The notes under the pieces: generated by a model | Database searches by the model: none | The model's input: the letters and a program-made list of their open reading frames with translations, nothing else | What the model was told of the DNA's origin: nothing | NCBI GenBank assembly: GCA_964632945.1 | Contig: CAZWCX010000050.1 | Coordinates: 1 to 47,307, forward strand | Length of the DNA stretch: 47,307 bases | Reading direction: 5' to 3' | Source of the DNA: CAZWCX01 sp964632945 | GTDB taxonomy: Bacteria; Planctomycetota; MHYJ01; WSZJ01; CAZWCX01 | Part shown: piece by piece, positions 1 to 7,134 of the stretch | How the letters are laid out: each line of letters begins with the position of its first letter | Position numbering within the stretch: position 1 is the first letter of the stretch | Position numbers and translations under genes: made by a program

Positions 1-277
1 GGCGAACCACGCCCTTCTTGCGGATCTTCACGTCCACCACCGCAGGGGCGTGCAGCGGGAAGATGCGCTCCACGCCTTCCCCCTGGACCAGACGTCGCAC
101 CGTGAAGTTGTCGCGCGCGCCGCGGCCCTTGCGCTTGATCACGATCCCCGTGAAGATCTGGACGCGTTCCTTTTCGCCTTCCACGACCTTGACGTGGACG
201 TCGACCGTGTCGCCGATCTCGAACTGCGGCGGGTTCTTCTTCAGGTACGCCGCTTCGATCGCATCCAGCTTTTCCAT
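1..277 (-). CDS. rplS: 50S ribosomal protein L19 (3' end beyond window)
   Basis: Reading the minus strand from the ATG at 277 gives MEKLDAIEAAYLKKNPPQF, followed by FEIGDTVDVHVKVVEGEKER and FTGIVIKRKGRGARDNFTVR, which is the L19 signature. L19 sits at the 30S-50S interface of the ribosome. About 92 residues are present; the family is usually 115-120 residues, so roughly the last 25 lie off the left edge. A purine-rich ribosome binding site (AGGAAGAGGAAG) precedes the ATG. It lies 72 nt downstream of trmD on the same strand, the usual bacterial order trmD-rplS. Identification is secure; only the C-terminus is missing. Confidence 0.97.
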   Translation of the reverse strand, partial: MEKLDAIEAAYLKKNPPQFEIGDTVDVHVKVVEGEKERVQIFTGIVIKRKGRGARDNFTVRRLVQGEGVERIFPLHAPAVVDVKIRKKGVVR

Positions 278-349
278 CTTCCTCTTCCTTTCGTGCGTGG
301 TCCCCGGGCGCGGGTCCGTGTGCGCCGGGACCTCTCGTCCTGGCCGCGT

Positions 350-1072
350 CTACTCTTCCGGCGCGGCCCCCGGCCGCCCCGTCGCGCCGCCCGTCCCGTC
401 CAACAGGTCCGCGCGGCGCTCCCGAGTGCGGCGCTCGGACTCCCGTCGCCGCCACTCCCGGATTTCCGCGTGATTCCCGTTGAGCAGAACCGCCGGCACT
501 TCCATCCCGCGGAACATCCGCGGGCGCGTGTAGTGGGGGTACTCCAGTCGCCCCCCGGAAAAAGACTCGTCCTCGATCGACTCCGGATCGCCCACGACGC
601 CAGGCAGGAGCCGCACGACCGCGTCGATCACCGCCATGGCGGGGACTTCTCCGCCCGTCAGGACGTAGTCCCCGATCGAAATCTCCGTGGGCCGCAGCCC
701 GATCCTCACCCGTTCGTCGAACCCCTCGTAATGTCCGCAGAGCAGGATCAGCCCGGCTTCCTGCGCCAACCGCCGGGCCGTCGCCTGGTCGAATCGTTCC
801 CCCTGCGGGTCCAGCATCACCAGCCGCGAACCCTCGCGACCGCGCGCGCGCACATCCTCGACGGCGCGGAACACCGGCTCGGGCGCGATCACCATCCCAG
901 GTCCGCCGCCGTAGGGCCGATCATCGACCTTGCCGTGCTTGTCGAGCGTGTAGTCGCGCAGGTCGAACGTGTGAAACTCCACGCGCCCCTTCTCCTGGGC
1001 GATCTTCAGGATGCTCTCATGAAGCACCCCGTCGAACATCCGCGGGAACAAGGTGATCACGTCGATGCGCAT
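350..1072 (-). CDS. trmD: tRNA (guanine-N1-)-methyltransferase TrmD
   Basis: This 240-residue protein transfers a methyl group from S-adenosylmethionine to N1 of G37 in tRNAs, preventing +1 frameshifting. It is a SPOUT-fold enzyme with a trefoil knot. Seen here: the N-terminal MRIDVITLFPRMF, the DDRPYGGGPGMV loop, the LCGHYEGFDERV motif and the SIGDYVLTGGE motif of the SAM-binding knot. Length is normal for the family. The gene is 42 nt downstream of the HTH-PilZ gene and 72 nt upstream of rplS. The usual upstream partners rpsP and rimM are absent and the HTH-PilZ gene stands in that place. The Shine-Dalgarno match is modest (GAAAGG, about 12 nt from the ATG). Confidence 0.97.
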   Translation of the reverse strand: MRIDVITLFPRMFDGVLHESILKIAQEKGRVEFHTFDLRDYTLDKHGKVDDRPYGGGPGMVIAPEPVFRAVEDVRARGREGSRLVMLDPQGERFDQATARRLAQEAGLILLCGHYEGFDERVRIGLRPTEISIGDYVLTGGEVPAMAVIDAVVRLLPGVVGDPESIEDESFSGGRLEYPHYTRPRMFRGMEVPAVLLNGNHAEIREWRRRESERRTRERRADLLDGTGGATGRPGAAPEE

Positions 1073-1114
1073 GGGGGGATCGGCCTTTCGTCCGGCCTGT
1101 CCCGCGTCGTCCTC

Positions 1115-1657
1115 CTAAGACGTTCGGGGCGGCCCCGAAACCTGCAACGCGAGGAAGCGATCGATCCGCGCGGTCTGATCTTCGGTCAAGGCCAGGAACG
1201 CGACCCCCAGCCCCATCACGCCGTTGTCCTGGTGAAAGCGGACGGGGCGGGCCTTGATCTTCATGTCGCCCAGCGGCTGCACGTCGAATTCGACCTCGAG
1301 CGTGAAGGTCTCCAGCGGGACGACCCGTTTCTTGCCTTCGAAATCCTTCAGCAGCATGCCGGTGCGGTTGATGTTCACCAACTGCGCGCCGTACGAACAG
1401 AACAAGCGGCCGTCCTGGAGGTAGATCCGGACCTGGGCGGCGGCCGGCAGGGGCTGCCGCATCGAGCTGCGCTTCTCGGTCTTCACCACCGCCGGATGCA
1501 GATATCCCAGCCGGGTGGCCGCTTCGAACACGCGGGACCGGGTCTGTTCGGAGTAGGTGAACCGCGGCGTCCCGGCCAGAATGCGGGAGATCGTGGTCTG
1601 GTTGAGACCGAGGTAGGCGGCGACATCCTTCTGGGTCACCTTCCCGTTCTTCCGCAT
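1115..1657 (-). CDS. LacI-type HTH / PilZ domain fusion regulator
   Basis: 180 residues with two recognisable parts. Residues 7-55 form a LacI-family helix-turn-helix (TQKDVAAYLGLNQTTISRIL, then TRSRVFEAATRLGYLHP). In place of the usual periplasmic-binding-protein sensor, residues 61-175 look like a PilZ domain. It has the c-di-GMP-binding RxxxR (R63-SSM-R67) and a partly degenerate second motif N95-x-N97-x-x-G100, where the consensus is [D/N]xSxxG. By family knowledge PilZ binds c-di-GMP, so the inference is a soluble DNA-binding protein controlled by that messenger. The hinge region that helps LacI proteins dimerise on DNA is not conserved. It heads an apparent unit with trmD and rplS. DNA targets are unknown; its own promoter region is the first candidate. 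Confidence 0.85.
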   Translation of the reverse strand: MRKNGKVTQKDVAAYLGLNQTTISRILAGTPRFTYSEQTRSRVFEAATRLGYLHPAVVKTEKRSSMRQPLPAAAQVRIYLQDGRLFCSYGAQLVNINRTGMLLKDFEGKKRVVPLETFTLEVEFDVQPLGDMKIKARPVRFHQDNGVMGLGVAFLALTEDQTARIDRFLALQVSGPPRTS

Positions 1658-1708
1658 AACCCCTCCAACACCCGATTCCCCCCGAGGGGCGGCCGCAATG
1701 GATCGACC

Positions 1709-1737
1709 ATGCTATGCATTCAATCCCGGAGCGTCAA
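1709..1737 (-). promoter_or_regulatory. Sigma70-like promoter for the HTH-PilZ gene
   Basis: On the minus strand TTGACG (1737-1732), a 17-nt spacer and TAGCAT (1714-1709) precede the gene start at 1657 by about 50 nt. An imperfect inverted repeat, AATGGAT-N10-ATGCATT (1697-1720), overlaps the -10 box. It could be an autoregulatory operator, since LacI-type proteins bind palindromes. Both calls are from pattern only. Confidence 0.55.
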
Positions 1738-1748
1738 GCAAAATTCTC

Positions 1749-1777
1749 TTGCCCGGGGTCCGGTCCGGGAGTATCAT
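1749..1777 (+). promoter_or_regulatory. Sigma70-like promoter for the NatA/NatB-like exporter
   Basis: TTGCCC (1749-1754), a 17-nt spacer and TATCAT (1772-1777) lie upstream of the ATPase start at 1928. The -35 box is only 11 nt from that of the divergent HTH-PilZ promoter, so both could be read by one regulator bound between them. Confidence 0.5.
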
Positions 1778-1927
1778 GCCACCCGTTCCCGGCTCCCTCG
1801 CGCGTTTCATGTTCAATGCTGGTCATGATTTGCGTGTGGCGACATGCCCCTCACCGGGCGTGGGGGCCGCCCGGTCGCGCGCGGCCCGGGCACCGCGAAG
1901 GGAATGCATCCGAACACCGGGGGGGCG

Positions 1928-2704
1928 ATGGATCCCGCTGACGGACCGTTGGTATCGGTGCGGGACCTCGGCAAGCAGTTCGGTGCCTTCACCGCCGTCC
2001 AGGGCCTCTCCTTCGAAGCCCGTCGTGGCGAGATCTTCGGCCTGCTGGGCCCCAACGGCGCCGGCAAGACCACCACGCTGCGGATGCTCGGCACGACCCT
2101 GTCCCCGTCCTCGGGGAGCGCCGAGGTGGCCGGCTTCGAGATTACCCGCCACCCGGAACAGGTGCGCCGCCGCATCGGCGTCCTCACGGCCGCCATTGGC
2201 CTGTACGGCAGGCTGACGGCGCGCGAAAACGTGGAGTACTTCGGACGTCTGCACGGCATGTCCGAGGAGCGGATGCGGGGGCGCATCGACCATCTCATCG
2301 AACGGCTCGATATGGCCGCCTACGCGGATCGGCCGGCGGAGGCCTTCTCCACCGGCATGAAGCAGAAGGTGGCGCTGGCCCGTGCCATCGTCCACGACCC
2401 CCCGGTGGTGATCCTGGACGAGCCGACCAGCGGACTCGACGTGCTCGCCAGCCAGATCGTGCGGGAGTTCATGCGCTCCATGCGCGCCGAGGGACGCTGC
2501 GTCCTCCTGTCGACCCACCTCATGTGGGAAGCCGAGCTGCTTTGCGATCGGATCGCGATCGTGCACGAAGGGCGCCTGGTGGGAAACGACACGGTCGATG
2601 GGCTCAAGCGCTCGACCGGGGCCGCGAACCTGGAGGAGGCGTTCCTGCGCCTGGTGGGTTCGGCGCCGAAGGCGGGGATGCTCCGCGGGGAGGTCGCGGG
2701 ATGA
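1928..2704 (+). CDS. ABC transporter ATP-binding protein, NatA-like
   Basis: 258-residue ATPase that would power the adjacent ABC-2 permease. Walker A is GPNGAGKT (residues 41-48), the signature segment is FSTGMKQKVALARA, Walker B is VVILDEPTSGLD, and the switch histidine is in LLSTHL. This is the NatA/CcmA-type subgroup; NatAB in Bacillus exports sodium, but the substrate here cannot be deduced. I chose ATG 1928 because the ABC fold starts just after it and a G-rich run precedes it. ATG 1904 and a longer frame from 1844 are possible but add low-complexity residues. It overlaps the permease gene by ATGA at 2701-2704. Confidence 0.92.
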   Translation: MDPADGPLVSVRDLGKQFGAFTAVQGLSFEARRGEIFGLLGPNGAGKTTTLRMLGTTLSPSSGSAEVAGFEITRHPEQVRRRIGVLTAAIGLYGRLTARENVEYFGRLHGMSEERMRGRIDHLIERLDMAAYADRPAEAFSTGMKQKVALARAIVHDPPVVILDEPTSGLDVLASQIVREFMRSMRAEGRCVLLSTHLMWEAELLCDRIAIVHEGRLVGNDTVDGLKRSTGAANLEEAFLRLVGSAPKAGMLRGEVAG

Positions 2705-3939
2705 CGCCGGTCTACAGCATCTGGCGCAAGGAGATGATCGACACCCTGCGGGATCGGCGCACGCTCCTGCTGATGGTGGCCGTTCCTCTCGTGCTCATGC
2801 CCGCGCTGTTCGTCGGGCTCGCCAAGCTGATCGAGATGCAAGCCGTCGAGGCCGAACAGGAAACCCTCGAGTTGCTCGTGGTCGGCGGCGAGCAGGCGAC
2901 CCGGCTGTCGAAGTTCCTGGCCGGGAAGCCGCGCATCGAGATCAAGCCGGTCGCGACCGCCGACGAGGCCGCGGAAGCCGTGCGCCGGAAGGACGCGAAA
3001 CTCGCGCTCGTCGTGGAGGATCCGCTCGACGAATGGGTCGCGTCCGAGCGGCCCGTGGGCATCACGCTCATGAACAACGAAACCGACGTGGCGTCGATGG
3101 TCAAGACCGGGCTTCTGAAGGCGTATCTCGACGAGGCCCGCGAGCAGATCGTCGGGGAACGCCTGCAGGCCCGCGGCATGGACCCGAGCCTGCTCGCGCC
3201 TTTCCGGGTCACCGCGAAGAACATGGCCAGCCGCGAGGAGATGGCGGGGTTCGTGCTGGGAATGATCATCCCGCTCGTGCTCCTCACCTGGGCGATCACC
3301 GGCGGCATGTACATCGCCATCGACGTGTCGGCCGGGGAAAAGGAACGGTCGACCCTGGAGGCGCTGCTGCTCTCGCCGGCCAGCCGGACCCAGATCACGC
3401 TCGGCAAGTTCGCCGCCGTGTTTACGGTCAGCTACGCGACCATGATCGCGGCGCTGGTGAGCCTTTTCCTCACCTTCCTTTTCGTGCCGCTGACCCTGGG
3501 CGGGGGCGCCATGGCCGGGGACGCCGGCGCCCAGGCGCTCGCGGAGGCCCCGGGGATCCGCTTCCAGATCTCCGTCGAGGGGCTCGCGCTGATGCTGCTG
3601 ATTTCGCTCCTCCTCGCGGCGACCTTCTCCGCGCTGGAACTGGCGCTGGGGATCTTCGCCAAGAGCTTCAAGGAGGCGCAAAACCTCATCTCCCCCCTCT
3701 ACCTCGTGGTCGTGATTCCGGTCGTCGTCGTGAATACGCTCCCGTCCTTTCGCCCGTCCACCGGATACTTCCTGATCCCGGGCCTGAACGCGGTCCTGCT
3801 CTTCAAGGAATTGCTGATGGGGACGCACACGCCCCCGCACGTCTGGGTCACCTTCGCCTCGATGGCGGTGACCTCCGCGGTCTGCCTGCTCGCCACCATC
3901 CGGATCTTCAACCGGGAAAGCGTGATCCTCAAGATGTGA
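2701..3939 (+). CDS. ABC-2 type permease, NatB-like
   Basis: 412-residue membrane protein beginning MTPVYSIWRKEMIDTLRDRR, with its ATG overlapping the ATPase stop (ATGA). The layout is typical of NatB/ABC-2 permeases: one N-terminal membrane helix (about residues 20-42), a large hydrophilic loop to about residue 180, then a cluster of helices. Between the second and third helices is SAGEKERSTLEALLLSP, a well-conserved NatB-type segment (GEKERxTLExLLxxP). It forms the channel half of an exporter with the preceding ATPase. Substrate unknown. Confidence 0.9.
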   Translation: MTPVYSIWRKEMIDTLRDRRTLLLMVAVPLVLMPALFVGLAKLIEMQAVEAEQETLELLVVGGEQATRLSKFLAGKPRIEIKPVATADEAAEAVRRKDAKLALVVEDPLDEWVASERPVGITLMNNETDVASMVKTGLLKAYLDEAREQIVGERLQARGMDPSLLAPFRVTAKNMASREEMAGFVLGMIIPLVLLTWAITGGMYIAIDVSAGEKERSTLEALLLSPASRTQITLGKFAAVFTVSYATMIAALVSLFLTFLFVPLTLGGGAMAGDAGAQALAEAPGIRFQISVEGLALMLLISLLLAATFSALELALGIFAKSFKEAQNLISPLYLVVVIPVVVVNTLPSFRPSTGYFLIPGLNAVLLFKELLMGTHTPPHVWVTFASMAVTSAVCLLATIRIFNRESVILKM

Positions 3940-3974
3940 GGCGGTCCGACCGGTTCGGGGCGGCCGGGTCCCCG

Positions 3975-4019
3975 GTCCCGGATTCGAGGCGCCGCTGCGC
4001 ACGGCGGGCGGTCCGGGAC
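3975..4019 (+). terminator. Possible terminator hairpin after the NatB-like gene
   Basis: GTCCCGGA (3975-3982) pairs with TCCGGGAC (4012-4019). A competing 9-bp stem, CCGGGTCCC with GGGACCCGG, spans 3964-4023. The loop is long and there is no T-run, so this is weak; it lies between the permease stop and the flagellin promoter. Confidence 0.3.
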
Positions 4020-4029
4020 CCGGGGGTGC

Positions 4030-4058
4030 TTTACCCATCCCGAACGAATCGGTATGCT
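4030..4058 (+). promoter_or_regulatory. Sigma70-like promoter for the flagellin-like gene
   Basis: TTTACC (4030-4035), a 17-nt spacer and TATGCT (4053-4058) lie 33 nt upstream of the ATG at 4091. It resembles the housekeeping-type promoters elsewhere in the window. I saw no flagellar sigma28-type box (TAAA-N15-GCCGATAA). Confidence 0.5.
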
Positions 4059-4090
4059 GCTTTCGGTCCCGCTGCAAGGAGCGCCGGAGG

Positions 4091-5482
4091 ATGGCCGTAC
4101 CCACGTCCGGACCGGGTCCCACGCGCGGATCGCTTCCGCTGCCGGGTACCCGTCGCTCGATCGCCATCCGGCGGTTGGGTCGTGGCGTTCGGATCGACGA
4201 CCCGCGCGGCGCGCTGGGCCGCTCGCTCGCCACGCAGGTCGGCGCGGCCCTCTCCCGGATCGGTCGCGCTTCGACGGCCGCGCAGTTCTCCGGAGAGATT
4301 CTCGACCAGGTCGACGGCGCCTTTTCCCGCACCGGTCGATTGCTCGAACAGGCGCACGCCCTTGCCGTCGGAGCGCGGGATCGCGGCGGATCGGACGCCG
4401 AAGCCACACGGCGTGATCAGGCGCTGCTCGACGCCCTCCTCGGGGAGATCGATCGCATCGGGCGCGATGCGCGGGCCGGCGGCGTGCCTCTGCTCGACGG
4501 CTCCCAAGCGCTGGCGGTGAGCGGCGCCGATCCCGCCCTGGAGGACGTGCGGCTGTTCTTCGCCCGCCTGCCGGAGTCGGGAGGCAGGCTGGACGTGGAG
4601 GTGGAAGTCCTCACGCCGGCGCGGCGCGGAGGCGGTCCTGTGGCCGGCCGGATCGCGACCCTGCAGCCTGCCGCTTCCCGCGTGCGCATCGTCGGGGAAC
4701 GGGGGGAGGCCGAACTGCAGGTGGCCGGAGGGACCGCGCGCGAGGAAGTGGCAAGATCCATCAACGCTCTCTCCGCGAGCACCGGCGTGGAAGCCGATCC
4801 CGTGTCGGGGGAAGTCCGTTCCACGCGGGTGGGGGCGCGTGCGTTCGTGGAAATCGTCCCGCTCGAGGGCGGTCTCGCCTCGATTTCCGCCGGACGGTTC
4901 TCCGGCGAGGATCCCCTGGTCACGGTCAACCGGGTGCCGGCGGAAGCCGATGGGTTTCAAGTGCGCATCCGAACCGAAGAGACCGCGGGTTCCTTCGCGC
5001 TGGCCCCCGACACCGTGGCCGGCCGGTTCCGCTTCTCGGTGGGGGCGGGGGGATTGACCCTGTCGCTCGGCCTGGGGGATGCCGCTGCGGGGCGAATCGC
5101 GGTAGGGTTCGAGGCGCTCTCCACGCGGGAACTCGGCCGCGTCTCCGGCAACGGCGGACTTGCGGACCTGGCCGCCAACGGTCGGCACGCGCTCCGCGCG
5201 GACCCGGCCGGCGCGGTGCGGATCCTCGACGTGGCGCGGGAACAAGCGGCCGTCGTCCGGGAGGGGATCGACACGCTGCGGGGCGAGCTCCTGGCGGGAC
5301 GCGCGGAGGAGTTCTCCCGCCTGCTCGACCAGTCCGGACCGTCGCGCGCGCGGATCCGGAGTGTGAACGTGGCCGAGGAGATCCTGCGCGGGCTGCGGAA
5401 CGAGATCACCGGGAAGTTGACCGCCCTGGACGTGTTCCGGTCCGCCCCCAACCGGGGCGCGGTCCTGCGCCTGCTGGGGTAG
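4091..5482 (+). CDS. Divergent solitary flagellin-like protein
   Basis: 463 residues with both conserved ends of a flagellin. N-terminal D0/D1: RLGRGVRIDDPRGALG (28-43, compare RLSSGLRINSAADDAAG), ILDQVDGAFSRTGRLLEQAH (70-89) and EIDRIGRDARAGGVPLLDGS (119-138). C-terminal: RARIRSVNVAEEI (419-431) and the terminal AVLRLLG, as in flagellin ...VLQLLR. Residues about 195-262 match the hook-IN type insert of planctomycete flagellins (NALSASTGVEA ... GARAFVEIVPLEGG). The first 25 residues lack the usual MxINTNxxxLxAQ start. AAGGAG lies 9 nt before the ATG. No other flagellar gene is in the window. It could be an accessory filament subunit or a decaying copy. Confidence 0.8.
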   Translation: MAVPTSGPGPTRGSLPLPGTRRSIAIRRLGRGVRIDDPRGALGRSLATQVGAALSRIGRASTAAQFSGEILDQVDGAFSRTGRLLEQAHALAVGARDRGGSDAEATRRDQALLDALLGEIDRIGRDARAGGVPLLDGSQALAVSGADPALEDVRLFFARLPESGGRLDVEVEVLTPARRGGGPVAGRIATLQPAASRVRIVGERGEAELQVAGGTAREEVARSINALSASTGVEADPVSGEVRSTRVGARAFVEIVPLEGGLASISAGRFSGEDPLVTVNRVPAEADGFQVRIRTEETAGSFALAPDTVAGRFRFSVGAGGLTLSLGLGDAAAGRIAVGFEALSTRELGRVSGNGGLADLAANGRHALRADPAGAVRILDVAREQAAVVREGIDTLRGELLAGRAEEFSRLLDQSGPSRARIRSVNVAEEILRGLRNEITGKLTALDVFRSAPNRGAVLRLLG

Positions 5483-5520
5483 GCTGCCGCGGGGAACCGG
5501 GACGCTGCGGGCCTGCGGCT

Positions 5521-7122
5521 TCAGGATCCCGGACGAATGCGCGGATCCGGCACCGGGGCGACGGGCGAATTCGCGCGGAAGTACTCCACCTGCGCATCGA
5601 GCAGGTTGATGCCGGTTTCCTTCACGTTCGTCCCCCGCGTGAAGGCGGCGTGCCCGTCCCCGCCCTTGGCCAGGAACGAGTTCGTGACGACGCGATACCG
5701 CGCCGTCGGATCGATCGGCGCCTCCGAAGCCGGGCGCCCCTCCGCGGCGGGTTCGTGAACGGTCGCGCGCACGATGCGTCGGCCCGCGGGCGCGGAGGCG
5801 TCGTAAACGGCCGTGACGCCCGACGCCTCGAGGAACAGGCGGGTCCCCGACGACACCGCGTTGTCGAGCAGGTCGAGCAGGTCTGCGCCGCTGAGGTCCA
5901 TCGCCACGAGCGTGTTCGAGAACGGCGAAACCTTGTACATGTCGCGCATGCGCAGGATTCCCGGCGGCAGGTCGGCGCGGGTGCCGGTCCGGTTGTGGAA
6001 TGCGATCTGCGCGCCGGCGGCGTGGCGCATGATGTCGCAGAGGAGATTGCCCAGCGGGGAGGAAGACGCGCCGGTGTTGCGTCCGATCTCGTCCGTCGCG
6101 GAACCGACTTCCACGTTCATTTCCCGGTCGAGGTCGGCCGAGAATCCGCGGATCAGGGCAAGCGCGTCGGGGTCTTCGCCGACCTCGCCCACGTCCAACG
6201 GGACGAGGCGCGGGGTGATCGACACCACCTGGCGCGTGCCGAGATCGACCACGATCTCCGTCCGGCCGATCCAGCGCGCCGACGACCCGGCCTGCACGAC
6301 GACGGTTCCGGACTTCGGTTCTCGCCAGCCCTGTTCGAGCGGCGTGTGCGAGTGTCCGCCGACGATGACCGCAATTCCCGGCATGCGCTCCGCGATCACT
6401 TTGTCCGTTTCGAGGCCGCAGTGGGTGACCAGGATCTTGAGGTCGGGCGCCTCATCGTTGTCGAGTCGGGGCAGGAGGTCGACGAGGGCCGCCATTTCAT
6501 CCCGGAATTGGAGCCCCTGTCGCGCCTTGGGGGTCGTCACCAGCGGCATTTCCGAGGTGATCAGTCCGACGAAGGCGATCTTCAGCCCGTGCGCCTCCCG
6601 GAGGAGGTAGGGGCGCACCCAGTCGGGGCGGCGCGACTCCGGTTCGTCGCGATGGACGTTCGCGCACAGGAACGGGAACTGGGCGCGGCGGGCGAGCGCT
6701 TCGCAGGCGGCGGGGCCCTGGTCGAAGTCGTGATTGCCGGGGGCGAGGAGATCGTACCGGGCCAGGTTCATCAGGTGAATCAGCAGGCGGCCGGCCGGCA
6801 GGTCCCCTTCGGGCGTCCCCTGGAAGAAGTCGCCCGCGTCGAGGAGGATCACCTCGTGGCCGGCCCGTTTCGCCTCCTCGCGGGTGCGTTTCACGTACGA
6901 AAGGACGGCCGCCATCCCGCCGCGACGTCCCACGACCGCGCCGGACTTGTCGCGCACGTCCGAGGCGAGCACGGCGCCGTGGATGTCGTTGGTGTGGAGG
7001 AGGATGATCCGGGCCTCGCGCCCCGGTTCGTCCGCCGACAGGGCGCCGAGAACCGCGGAGAAGGCGACGAGAGCGGCGAGGAGGAAGCCGAAGCCTCGTC
7101 CACGAACGGGCAGGGGGATCAA
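5521..7122 (-). CDS. Secreted 5'-nucleotidase/UshA-family phosphoesterase
   Basis: 533 residues with a TTG start at 7122, chosen because AGGAG lies 7 nt before it and a signal peptide follows (FGFLLAALVAFSAVLGALSA). The metallophosphatase domain has LLHTNDIHG, LLDAGDFFQGTPEG, PGNHDFDQG and VGGHSHT, which bind the two metals. The C-terminal nucleotidase domain follows (SSPLGNLLCDIMRHA, ending near KGGDGHAAFT). Such enzymes hydrolyse nucleotides or 2',3'-cyclic nucleotides in the periplasm so that nucleoside and phosphate can be taken up. It starts 12 nt after the HEAT-vWA stop, so the two are probably co-transcribed. A second member of the family is at 37503. Confidence 0.93.
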   Translation of the reverse strand: MIPLPVRGRGFGFLLAALVAFSAVLGALSADEPGREARIILLHTNDIHGAVLASDVRDKSGAVVGRRGGMAAVLSYVKRTREEAKRAGHEVILLDAGDFFQGTPEGDLPAGRLLIHLMNLARYDLLAPGNHDFDQGPAACEALARRAQFPFLCANVHRDEPESRRPDWVRPYLLREAHGLKIAFVGLITSEMPLVTTPKARQGLQFRDEMAALVDLLPRLDNDEAPDLKILVTHCGLETDKVIAERMPGIAVIVGGHSHTPLEQGWREPKSGTVVVQAGSSARWIGRTEIVVDLGTRQVVSITPRLVPLDVGEVGEDPDALALIRGFSADLDREMNVEVGSATDEIGRNTGASSSPLGNLLCDIMRHAAGAQIAFHNRTGTRADLPPGILRMRDMYKVSPFSNTLVAMDLSGADLLDLLDNAVSSGTRLFLEASGVTAVYDASAPAGRRIVRATVHEPAAEGRPASEAPIDPTARYRVVTNSFLAKGGDGHAAFTRGTNVKETGINLLDAQVEYFRANSPVAPVPDPRIRPGS

Positions 7123-7134
7123 GGCGGACTCCTG

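Noticed and set aside
2701..3939. Sodium export as the specific function of the NatA/NatB-like pair
   Set aside because: The family is broad and no residue or neighbour seen here fixes the substrate, so only an ABC-2 exporter is claimed.
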